DNA of 64,000 bases from Serilophus lunatus (Eukaryota > Chordata > Aves > Passeriformes > Eurylaimidae). Below, in pieces: positions 20,401-30,523 of the stretch. Where the stretch lies: NCBI GenBank assembly GCA_013399895.1, contig VXBA01002143.1, positions 1,770,012-1,834,011 of the forward strand, written 5' to 3'. The position numbers were made by a program, and so were the translations under genes. Below the pieces are notes generated by a model. That model was not told the DNA's origin. It ran no database searches and saw nothing but the letters and a program-made list of their open reading frames with translations. Each line of letters starts with the position of its first letter. Within the stretch, counting starts at the first letter, position 1.

Positions 20401-23400
20401 GATGGCTCCACAATCCTTGATGTTCTCACAGCAGAAGAGTGCAGGCTGAAGGTTCCTCTTTCCTGAGTACTTCTCACTCACCTCCACCTCAGAGAGTTGT
20501 CTTCCTCTCTGGAGGCCGAGGAAGTAGGTCCACGTACATGATTTGGGGCTGCTGAAGCACTGGATGGTGCTGCAGCAGGCTTCCAGGCCTTGGGCATGTT
20601 GAAGTCCATCCATCTTTACCCCTGCTTTCTAGTCCCTGCAGTGAGACACAGAGGCATGGCCTTTGAGGTACAGTACCTTCTGGGTCTCCCTGAACAGGAG
20701 AGGAACTTTATCCAGAGGCCTCTGTGCCTGGGAATCTGAGAGAGCATTTTCCAAGACAACCTTGAGCAGGGACAGTTCAAGATCCCAGCCGAGGGGTAAG
20801 CACCGGACCCCTTCTGAACATCTAAACCCCAACTGAGGCACTTCAGCACAGCTTCCTTTCTAACACTGAAGGCTGATCCATGTACGTACCAGAGTGCATC
20901 CCTCCTGCAGGCAGTCTCTCAGGCTGGCTTTGCTTTAAGAGCATACCAGCCCCGGGCCAACAGGTCCACGTTTGTGCTTTAGTGACAACTCCTGTCCTTG
21001 AACCACTGCAGCTTGCAGCTGCTGTACTGAAGCTCAGGTTTGGGCCAGGAGAGACCTTTGAGGGCACCTACACCCATCCCAGATTTCAGCCCCTAACCTG
21101 GCACAGCTGAGAATGAAGATCACATCTAATAAATTTTAACGAATGGTTAAAAGTACAGGGCCCATGGGGGAAGAGAACCACTCCTCTCCCAGGTGAGGAG
21201 GATCGTACGGCACCATATCAGCTCTGTCCCGGCTTATTACCACCTTTTGGGGCAGTGGGAGCTGATCGGAGTGGCGACGTTTGGGGGTGTTTGTAATCCT
21301 CCAGCTGGGGAGCAGAGCGCTGGGCAGAACAGGCAGGGTGCACAGCTGCTATGTTTGCTGGCAAACTTCAGGAACCATCACAGCCTGCTGCCTCTGTCAA
21401 AAAAAAGCACAAGATGAGGTAAGAAGGAGATAGAGGTGTCAATACATCATCCAGTATAACAGGGCTATCCTCTGGCTCAGACAAACAAACACCTGCCAGG
21501 CATCAGCAAACAGGTTCTTCAACCACACTGTGCATGGCTTTGGGCTGGGATATGGCTGAAGAACTGCTCATTCTATTTGCACTAGAGTTCTAGCTGGGAG
21601 ATTTTATTTATGAATTAGATAAAGTTTTTGGTGGATTTTTTTGTCTGCCCTTGAAAATAATTATTTTAACTGTGAAAATTTTTTTTAAAAGGAAGAGCAG
21701 GAGAGTGGGATCTGAGGATCCCTGTCTGGGAGCTCTGAAAAGCAGATGAACTTTCTCTGTTTCCAAATTTCACAAGGCGGCAGGAACTCCATGCTAACCT
21801 TAGCACACTCTTCTCTCTCAAATGCCTGTAAATAAATGCTAGCAATAAGAATAGGTGGTTTTTATAACACCAGTCTTGAGAAATAGTTTTCAGGACTTTA
21901 ACAAAGAAAAATATGAAGTGAAATTAATTTCTGTCTTCTGGTTTCAGAAGCCAAAGCCTGTGTTTCAAGGGAGTTTCAATAGAGTTGACAGGGATAGCTG
22001 ATGTGATAGCTTTTGGTTGCTCTGTGGCAAGCAGCCATTCAAGTGGTCAGCTAGAGATTAAGAGAATACTGAATCCCACATCAAGCAATGGCTGCCTAGT
22101 TCACATCTGCAGGCTTCAAAGGGAAAGAGGACTCTAGGAAGTCTGGGACTTAACTGGCTCAATCTGATCCTCAACAAGGACTAAATGACAGGAGGAAAAG
22201 ACAGAAACATTCTCCTTATTATATCCAAGCACGGAATATCCCCAGGGGAGCAGTTTTGCCTCTTTTTTTTTTTTTTTTTTCCTCAGCCCTGGTTTATCTG
22301 GGTCAAGTCTGTCAAGATTCTGAAGCTCAGCAGCTTTGATAGTAAGGACCTCCAAAACACTGTAGTTATCAGCAAAGATCTCCATTTAGAACTTTAAGAG
22401 ATGCAATCTAACAATTTTGCCTGACTGCCCAGTCAAGCAATTTACCTTGCAGGTGTCTCTTCGAGTGGATGCCACCTGCCTACTTGGCATGCCAGAGCAG
22501 CTGCCCCACATGGCAGACAGTGGTGCAGAAGGTACTGTGGTCAAATCACTGCTAGTGCAAGTGAAAAGCTCCTTCAAAATCTTAAGAGCTGACCTAGCCA
22601 ACAATCTGCTTGAAAGCATTGGAGAGGATGGCTTAGATAAGAGTGCAAGGCCTGCTAGTGAATCAGTGGCAGTGTCTTAATTTCTCAGACTGGTTGTTTT
22701 CCTTTCCCATTCCCATGGGAATCCATAGCTAGTGCGTGGCATTTCTGGTGGAGGATGGCTAAGTCTTTGGCTGGGGAGAGATGGTGAGGACAAAAGTGCT
22801 GATACATAAATAGCACATTTATGAAAATGTCACATCTGCACTCTGCATCTGTAGTGGAACAATCAGCCCCTCATCTGACAATTGATCAAGGAAGGTCTAA
22901 TCTATCTGAATAAGCCTGGTCATCCTTTACAAAGTAAGTGGTACCCCCACACCACTTAACCGGATTCTGAATCCTTATGAGCTGAGTTTGGGCAATCATA
23001 GCTTAAGCCTACTGCAGACACAGCATGGTGAGTATGCAAAATGAGCCCATTGCTGCTAGTGGATCTCACAAAAGCACTAATGAAAAGAGGAGCTGCCGCC
23101 TAAGCACAGGTGTCTTGCATCATTTATGGGTTGCTAGGATATTTCAGATATTAATAAAAAGCTGGCAGATATGATACAGAGTTTGTGCTCTACAGGAGCG
23201 CCAGGTAGGCTCCCCCAGGGTCCCCATGGTGGCATCAGGTGTCTACGTTTAGGCAATGGACTTATGTCCCTTCCATCTGCTGCTGGGTGTGGAGGGAATG
23301 GGATTGCTTTGTACTCTTTGTATGGCTGTCACTCAGAGACGATGAGATGATGTGGAAATTCTCTACGCAGCTACTAGTGATGCATGCAGGAGATCAGTGC
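17431..23400. other. Intergenic DNA between the two glycosyltransferase genes
   Basis: About 6 kb without a gene I can support. It includes a ~20-nt poly(T) run at about 22262-22280. A minus-strand stretch at 20.2-20.85 kb has two adjacent open frames and splice-like signals, but I recognise no homologue and several frames are equally open. Confidence 0.55.
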
Positions 23401-23433
23401 AGACTTGTGACTGTCTGTATAAAAGCTGTCAGT

Positions 23434-23603
23434 TTTATTTCCACTGGTAGAGCTGAGATGAGCTGTATACTGGGGTCAGAACTGAAGGCAGCCCTGGAAT
23501 ATCTTCCAAAGTAGGACTAAGTCATTCAGCATTCTGTATCCTGACAAAGATATGGGTCATTTCATGAAAGACTTGTGTACTCCCAAACTGGGATGCATTT
23601 ATT
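23434..23603 (-). terminator. Candidate poly(A) signals for the glucuronyltransferase
   Basis: AATAAA hexamers on the minus strand at 23603-23598 and 23439-23434, 0.87-1.04 kb past the stop codon. Position is plausible for a 3' UTR of about 0.9-1 kb; unproven. Confidence 0.25.
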
Positions 23604-24468
23604 CTTTTAGGACTTTTGGCATAGGAATCTGCCAGGGTGTCAGACATTGGGATCAGAGAGCATGCATCTGGCAGAGGAGGTCATAGCTCCTCCGAAGCCT
23701 GTTCTTCATCCATCTCTTTCTCAGAACATACCAATGACCTCTGATACATTCCTTCCCACACCTGTTGTGGTTGCCACAATTCCGCATCCTGCTGCTGAAC
23801 CTGGCTCTGTGAACTGCAAAGGCACTTCCTAGTGCCTTCACTATTTCTACTCAGCAGCTGATGCATTCCTAGCTCTGGTAATGTTGGTACCAAGCCCCTC
23901 AAGCTGAGTCTGTGTAGGTTGTGCTTTGCCGGTTCCCGTTTTGAGGTGGTCTAAGCATTCCATCAGAATGCTTAGGGAAAGGTACCTTTCCCTGCTGCAC
24001 CCACACCACAGCTGTTCATGCGGGAGAAAAGCTGAAGGTGGATGCATAAAGCACTGCAGAGGTGGCAGGGCTGCTGGGACAAAAGGTTGTCTGCAGGAGT
24101 GTGATCTCCTTCCACACTCTCTAGGACAACTCCCACTCTAAAGAGAATTTGGAACTGGCAGAAAGGGTGGAGCAAGGAATTTGGCTTGTCATTAATACTG
24201 AGTGAAACTAGGGGATTCTGCTACCATGTTTCCTTTTGTCTGTAAGCATGCAAAGCTTCCATATGGTCTGCAAGGAGGTTTGAATGAGTAAGAAATGCAG
24301 ACCATACATGGGTAAAGATGAGAATCTACTTCTTATGCAATTACCAGGATAATCACATATACGGTTTTTGAGGAAATAACAGCATAAATAAGGAAAGAGG
24401 TACAGATTATTTGTCTTGCTAAAAACAATAAAGACAAAGGTACTCACATCCTGAAGCTGGCTCTCTGC

Positions 24469-24555
24469 TTACACCTCTACTCTGGGGTCTGTAAATCCAC
24501 GCTTGCCTTCATTAACCAGGGTGGGCCTCTCAGTTCTTGTGTGCCAGACCAACAC
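24469..24555 (-). CDS. B3GAT1L: Glucuronyltransferase coding exon 4 and stop (residues 317-344)
   Basis: The acceptor is CTCTAG|GTG and the stop is TAA at 24471-24469. It encodes VLVWHTRTERPTLVNEG and then GFTDPRVEV, the conserved acceptor-binding C-terminus of the family. Confidence 0.95.
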   Translation of the reverse strand: MLVWHTRTERPTLVNEGKRGFTDPRVEV

Positions 24556-27447
24556 CTAGAGGGAATCGTAAAGAGTTCAGGGGTTCTGGATGCCATGCAA
24601 ACAATGAGTGCATCACATTTGTTAGGTGAGATCCTCAGAAACCTGAGGCTCACAACTGTTTGAGGCATGCGATTCAAAGTGATTCATCCAGGGAGACATT
24701 TCTGGGGCCCATGAAACAGTGACAAGGAGGAGGAATCATTCTGGACCCAAACCCCAGACTCAATGCTCTGCCAATCCTCCTGGATTTTGGAGAAGCAGTC
24801 TGGGCACAAATTATACATCTGAGGCTCTTTATTAATACAGAATGCATATCACTGCTCCTCAGGTCTCTCTGAGCTTCACATCTGTGAAGAATTTGGCAGG
24901 CTTTGTCTGTCTGTCCCAGCACCATTTGACACTGACATGTGCCAGCACAGGGCAGGCACAATGGAAGGTAGAGAAGCCTGGCAGGAGACTGTAAAAGCAG
25001 CCAGGACCCAGCAAGGAGACTGCATCTTCAAGGTTTAGTCTCCTACTCACCTTTGTGCAGTTGGCTGCTTTGGGCTCTAGCCCATCCATAGTCACTAGAT
25101 CCTTAAGCAGACTGGTTTCCTGGTAGCCTCCTTTAACTCCTTCCAGCTTGAAACTGGCATGAGGCTTCTCCAAAATCAGCTTGATGCTGATGGCAAATCC
25201 AGCCATGTCAATAGCAAAGGGACGATTAGGGTCAAAGACGGTTTTCCAGCCCACCACCTTCCCTGCTGGGCTCACTTTTGGAGATTCATATCGCAGCCCC
25301 CCCACGAAAGCCACTGGCCAGACTGACACCCTCCTTGTGTAGCGCATCTGTGTGCCGGAAAGAGACAGTGCTGTGAGAATTAAAGCCCACGATGTTTGTC
25401 CCAACCCATTAATGTACCATCTTCTGCTTTCATTGGCACCTGTCCTCCCATGCTACCTTCCCACACAATCACATCATTCTAGGCATCACAAGCTCTTGTT
25501 CATCTGCGCTACTGCTTTAAGAGCTACAGCTTCCAAAGCCACGAGACTGATTTTTAGCACATTATGCTCTCAACACCAGCCTCATTGCTTCTCTGTGCCC
25601 ACATTCAGTCCTTCACAAGAATGAAAACCCTTGGGTTTCTGATCTCATTTGAACTTTTATAATTTTTTTCGGTAGAAATTTATAGTTTTTGTAAATGCCA
25701 AATACAACTTCTGCCAGGCTTCTAGCTCTGTATTATCAACTCCACTCACCCCAGTTTCATTCTCATGCAAGTAATCTCCCCCCCTGTTTAATCCATCTTT
25801 GTCCTCATATATTGCAATTTCTCCCCACATCCCCCACCTTGTTTTTCATCCACGGCTCTCCCAAAAGACGGGTTTCCAGCCGGAGTTTGGGCAAGCTTCT
25901 GTGATCCCAGAAGCACAGCCCCCTTGTGGTGGCTGGAATTCAGAGTACTGAAGGGCAGCCAAGGAGTAAAGGTGGATTAGAAAGTTAGACAACTTTTCTA
26001 CCATCCCCTAACTATTATACCCCTACAACAGTGGAGACCTACAGTCTGCCAGAAATTTGATTTTGGTGCTTATTTAAATTAGGTCAACTGTCTTTGAGGA
26101 GAGGCATAAATTCTGGGGTATATATCCTCTGGCAAAAGGGACTAGCTGGTGCAATGGTGTGTGAGTGGCTATTCACATCTGCAGCCTGTACCATGGCAGA
26201 TGTGCTCTTTGCCCTTTTGGCTCGTTGGAGCATAGTTACTGGGTTTGCATCTGCCCTATACCCAGCTGCCACTGCCTGCAGAGTGGGTGAGGTGGGCTGT
26301 AGGCAGCATGCCCTTATTTCCCAGTTGATGATAAAAGTTCACATGGTAGCCCTACTTTAGAGGTCTTTGCAAGTGAAACTGGATTCAAGAGGCTCTGCAG
26401 CTATATCCTGCTTTTCTGTCCCATGTAAGATTACTTCTCTTACCTCTTCAAAGAGCTCCAGGCTGTAGGTGTTATCATCATCGGCAAAATACACTACCCC
26501 TTCTGGCGGTGCGGTGTTGCTGAAGCTGTCCCTCAGCCAGTGCAGCCCCAGGTTCCTCTGTAGTGTTCCCCTTGGGGTGTGGGATGGGATCCAGGACAGA
26601 CCCAGCTTCAGGCTCTTGGGCGTCTCCACATTGAGGTGTGTGAAGTTGAGCCCAGCCTTCTCCAGCAGGTTGGATACCAGGTTGGTCCTCCGTGGTGAGT
26701 CCTCCACCACCACCCAGTGCAGGTTCTGTACGTGTAGGAAGGTGTTGGCCAGACGGGTCAGCTCAGCTTTTTGCACTGGCCGAGTGTAGGTAGGGGTGAT
26801 AACAAAGATGGTTGGCAGGGTGTCTGACCATGGGGGAGGCCTGGAGTACACATAATTCTGGATGATTTTAGGTGTTGCCTCTATGCTTTGCTGCTGTCGA
26901 GTGCATGATGGGAAGCCTTCTTCTCTCAGTGCAGATGTACCATTGAGGAGAGCTTTAGAGGTCGCATTCTCATCTGTCTCTTCTGGGGCAAAAGGAAGGA
27001 AGAAGAAGAAAGAAGAAAGAAGAAAGAAGAAAGAAAAAAGAAGATGAAAAGAAGATGTTAGACGACTAACAACTGTGGGGCTGCCTCCTCTCTGGGAAGG
27101 AGATAAGGGCATATCAGTCAGGAGTCAGTATTCAGCACAGCATCCTCTCCCCAAAGTCAGCCTAAGGTGCATGTTTAAGAACAATTTATGTGCCTCCTGT
27201 AGACAAACCCTGAGGGGACCTTCAAGGAAGTCTATCTTCGTTTAACCCATCCCAAGAGAGACCATCTCTTACAAGGGTTTACACCATCAATCAGCAAAAC
27301 TACCAGCACACTGACAGCAGAACTCTTGCACTTACTTCTCAGCAGGCTGAGGTAGTGGGTGGTTGGGTACTGGTGCCACAAGGTTAGGAGAAGAGCCCAT
27401 GGCAAGGCAATCAGGAGCGTGGTAAGAAGGTTACGTCTCCTCAGCAT
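24469..27447 (-). CDS. B3GAT1L: Beta-1,3-glucuronyltransferase, GlcAT-P-like (B3GAT1 paralogue), four coding exons
   Basis: I joined exons 27447-27336, 26982-26444, 25347-25051 and 24555-24469: GT-AG introns, phases 1, 0, 0, 1035 nt, 344 residues. Seen: a type II anchor at about 7-24 (LLTTLLIALPWALLLTLW), a stem, then a GT43 domain. This begins with YVYSRPPPWSDTLPTI and TPTYTRPVQKAELTRL, and includes the UDP/Mn-binding DDD at 205-207 (YFADDDNTYSLELFEE). RRVSVWPVAFVGGLRYE, FDPNRPFAIDMAGFA and GGYQETSLL follow, with the catalytic Glu at 294, and VLVWHTRTE sits near the C-terminus. N-glycosylation sequons are at N43, N51 and N150. Family role: Golgi transfer of glucuronic acid from UDP-GlcA to Gal-beta1,4-GlcNAc ends, making the HNK-1 precursor. 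It matches human B3GAT1 much better than B3GAT2 or B3GAT3, but the N-terminus and stem differ from the highly conserved B3GAT1, so I read it as the paralogue. The start is the ATG at 27447. No key residue is missing. Confidence 0.94.
24556..25050 (-). other. Intron 3 of the glucuronyltransferase
   Basis: A 495-nt intron, GTGAGT to CTCTAG. No internal feature recognised. Confidence 0.8.
25051..25347 (-). CDS. B3GAT1L: Glucuronyltransferase coding exon 3 (residues 218-316)
   Basis: The acceptor is GGCACACAG|ATG and the donor ACAAAG|GTGAGT; the exon is 297 nt, phase 0 at both ends. It holds RRVSVWPVAFVGG, PFAIDMAGFAI, GVKGGYQETSLL with the catalytic Glu, and LEPKAANCTK. Confidence 0.95.
25348..26443 (-). 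other. Intron 2 of the glucuronyltransferase
   Basis: A 1096-nt intron, GTAAGA to CACACAG. No repeat or exon recognised. Confidence 0.8.
26444..26982 (-). CDS. B3GAT1L: Glucuronyltransferase coding exon 2 (residues 38-217)
   Basis: The acceptor is TTTTGCCCCAG|AA and the donor GAAGAG|GTAAGA; the exon is 539 nt. It carries the stem, both TPTYTRPVQKAELTR and VVVEDSPRRT blocks, PRGTLQRNLGLHWLR, and the DDD metal site, ending at LELFEE. Confidence 0.95.
26991..27055. repeat. GAA/TTC microsatellite forming the intron 1 polypyrimidine tract
   Basis: About 65 bp of GAA/GAAA repeats on the plus strand, so a C/T-only TTC-rich tract on the gene's sense strand. It ends only ~8 bp upstream of the exon 2 acceptor and acts as an over-long polypyrimidine tract. 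The whole intron is only 353 nt. Confidence 0.85.
27336..27447 (-). CDS. B3GAT1L: Glucuronyltransferase coding exon 1 (residues 1-37)
   Basis: It starts MLRRRNLL, parallel to MPKRRDIL of B3GAT1, and encodes the Golgi anchor. The donor is AGAA|GTAAGT. The upstream acceptor-like CTTTCCTGAAAG ends at 27485, so the exon probably begins at 27484 with a 37-nt 5' UTR segment. The start ATG has A at -3. Confidence 0.9.
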
Positions 27448-27476
27448 GCTGCAGGGAGCTTCCAATGCCCAGGCAT
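27441..27476 (-). promoter_or_regulatory. uORF overlapping the glucuronyltransferase start codon
   Basis: An 11-codon uORF starts at ATG 27476 (G at -3) and stops at TGA 27443-27441. It overlaps the main ATG in the string ATGCTGA, so its stop lies just inside the main frame start. It lies in the putative 5' UTR part of exon 1. Confidence 0.6.
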
Positions 27477-29282
27477 CTCTCTACCTTTCAGGAAAGAAAA
27501 AACAGTAAGGCCTCAAAAATATCAGTCACTACAAATGCTTGGAGGCATGATAAATGTTTGGCCCTCATTCAGCAGTGTTTCTCTAAGTTTACAAGGAACT
27601 CCATTAACACTGCAGGTCCAAAACATTAGCCAGCTGTCCTGGCCAGCACCGGTGCTATTGAATAGATACTTTTAGCTATTTATGTTGCTACAGAGAACTT
27701 CCTGCTGTCCCATGGTGAACCTACTGTCCTTGACTTAGGATTGCTCATGATCCCGAAGCCAGGTAAGATAGATACTTGACCCCTCTTTGGGACTTGAGCT
27801 TATTCCTGAGCTTTGTGGTGACCATTTAATTTGCTTCTTTTGTACAATTTTTTTTAAAACTGTGTGCAAGATTTGTGTGCCTGCATATGCAAAAACAAAA
27901 CGGGAAATTTCAGGCATCCTCAAGATGGCTAACATCTCTCACACTTCTGTAGTTTTAATTCATCCTCTTTACACAGATGCATTGAGGCAATCAGGGATAC
28001 ACGCTATCATGTACTAAGTTGTCCATGAAATCCCTGCCTTGGTCATTCCACAGCATATCCTTTCTGCTTCTGGCCTGTAGTGTTAGCATTTAGTTTAAAT
28101 CACACACTTCAGAGGAACCACCAGGCCCCACCAGGCTCTCTTGCTCTCCTAGGCTGAAGCCAGTTTGAGAGAAGACAGCAATGACATCATGCTGATACAA
28201 AGGATGGAAAGGAGGTTCAAACTGATTGACTTTAAATTCATTCTCTGCTAGGGATTTCTAAGCGTACTGAAGGCCAGTGGCAGAAAAACAAGGTCCTCAA
28301 AAAGACATGGGCACATTTTGTTTAAAGGCAAGTCCTTGCCCAGGATTTGGGTTCAGGAGCTCCTCATCTGTCCAAAGGGGAAGTGTTGTCTTGCTTCATC
28401 TCTAGAGAATTGTTTGAAAAGAAACATGACAGCTAGTCCAAAGGGGCTCTGCTTTGCAGTGACAGCAGCCACAGGGTACTCCTGGAAGTTATCAGGAGAT
28501 GCTATTCTGAATTTATCCTCTGGGACCTTCTTAGAATCTGTCTTTAATTGTTTCCCTGACATTGTCCTGAAAAAACAAGGACTATACAATTGCAGGGCTC
28601 ATTAGCGCACCACCACCAATAACTATCAAACCTATTTCAGCCAGATCTGACAGAAGACTAGCATGTCTCAGCAAGTCTTGTGGTGGGCATGTGGATGCTC
28701 ACAAGCATTCCCTATTAAGGAAATTACTTCAACATGAGCTCATTCCTTGTTAGACACTGACAGTACCACACTGGATCCATTCCTTAAGGGAATGGATTTC
28801 CACTGACTGCTCCCAAACCAACCACTCATGGTGATAATCTGTAATGTTTCTTACCTACTCACTCAGTAAACACCAAGGTGCCCATTTCTCTACTTTGAAA
28901 CTATAAAGAAACTGATGAAGAAGTGGCCCAAAGAACCTGTGTGGCTCGGGGCACATGGGAGTGTTTTGGTGATGCCAGCAAGAGCCTTCTACAGCCAATA
29001 TGCTAGCTCTGTTAGTGACTAGGTCCAGGGCAGGTACAAGAGTCTTCTTCAAGCTTTAGTGCCACAGGTATAGGTGTTTGGAAAGCTACAGATCCAAGCT
29101 GGACACCGGGCAGAATGGTGTTACCCACACCAGGGACTGCTTTACGTACAGGAAGTCCCTTCCCTTACCTGCACAGCAGAGCAGAGTAAAGCTTCTATCA
29201 TTCATGGCTGTGAAAACAGACAGAGCCACAATAGAAATCCAAGGGTTGCCAGTAACAATAGCAGATACCTAGATCCAGCCAG

Positions 29283-29310
29283 GCTCCTTGAAGCTCCTTG
29301 AAGCTCCTTG
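29283..29310. repeat. Short tandem repeat, 10-bp unit, ~2.8 copies
   Basis: The unit gctccttgaa is repeated exactly, then truncated. Confidence 0.8.
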
Positions 29311-30420
29311 CTTCGTCTGGTATGCTTGCAATTACAAATGTCCCTGCGCTAAAGGCAGGCAGCCAGTGCTTTTCTCCTTTAATAAAAGCCCTTAATTATA
29401 CAGATACAGTTTCTATGCAGCAGGCCTGCCACTGCTGCAAACTCAGGTTGCTCATGGAGGGAAGGAGAGGAGGAGGCAGCGGTGGCAGCTGTGTTACCAA
29501 GAGAGCACAGAGGAGAGTGGATCAGAGTTAGAAGAATTTTTAATGAATTCCCTTTCTAGTTCTTTCTTCTCCTCTCCCTTCCAGCAAGCCCTGTTCATGC
29601 TTCCTGAACACTGCAAACAAGTGGAGATGCAGTCTGCGTATGCAACGTTCCTGGTGCTTTGTGCTCATTTATTTCTACCTGCACCTTCTCTCTATTGTTT
29701 TTCCAAAGCAAGCAATGCTGAAGAAGTTAAAAACCCTTCATAAAGCCCTGGACAACTTGTGAAGCTTGCAGAGGAGCTGACTTTAACCCCATTTTCAAAA
29801 AATGTCTCTTGGAATACTTTATTTTCTCTTTAAAATGTTACCTTGTCCTCATTACTGTCTCCTCCTTCATCCCTCATGCTTGTGCTCTTTGTTGCTTTAC
29901 ATCTTTCACCTGCCTTTTCTCAGTCTTTAAGAGTCTCTTCTTCCCTTCCCTGTTTCCAGGACTGGAGGAATCCCCTGTCTTACTAATTATTTTAGCCTTT
30001 GTCTTCTGTCCTTCCCCACACAAAGGCCCTTTGCATTCTCTTAATGTCCATCCCGCATGGAATATTTCCCACAAAGTGGTCCATTAAAGCATCAGCCCAT
30101 CCTTTTGAAACTACAGCATCAAAACCCAGTCACATATCAATGCCTCTGGGTAGCCTGCTGATGGCCCCAGTGGGGCTTACAGAGGTTTACTGCACATATT
30201 TTTACCTCCTTTTTATAATTAAAAACAAAATCTCCTAAGTGGTTCAGATTAATTGCATGCCTGCTGGCAAACATTACTGTGTGTATTCTTGGCACAACCA
30301 GCTACTTTCCTTCTGCCTTAAACTCTTCCAGAGTAGATCCTATTAAATCAGTTTCAAGATCAGAAGAAAATTTTGTGATCATCTAAACCCATCTCTAGCG
30401 ATCATCTGGTAATTCCCGGG

Positions 30421-30523
30421 TTTAAGCTGTAGAGGGCAGGGACTATCTCTTAATGTGCTTGTACAGTCTGGTACTGATCCCAACAGGAGCCTTTGGATGT
30501 GATTGCAATACAAATATTATTGA
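30421..30523 (+). mobile_element. Ancient amniote interspersed repeat, 3' tail
   Basis: The phrases GAGGGCAGGGACTATCTCTTA, TGTGCTTGTACAG and GCAATACAAATATTATTGAT resemble the tail of an old LINE/CR1-L3-like repeat shared among amniotes. I do not assign a family. Confidence 0.45.

Noticed and set aside
22417..22680. 87-codon plus-strand frame with a protein-like look, preceded by a long poly(T)-CCTCAG acceptor-like signal at 22280
   Set aside because: No recognised homology, no matching donor or neighbouring exon in frame.
27447..27465. Longer N-terminus for the glucuronyltransferase (MEAPCS...) starting at 27465
   Set aside because: The codon at 27465 is TTG, not ATG; the ATG at 27447 aligns with the family start.
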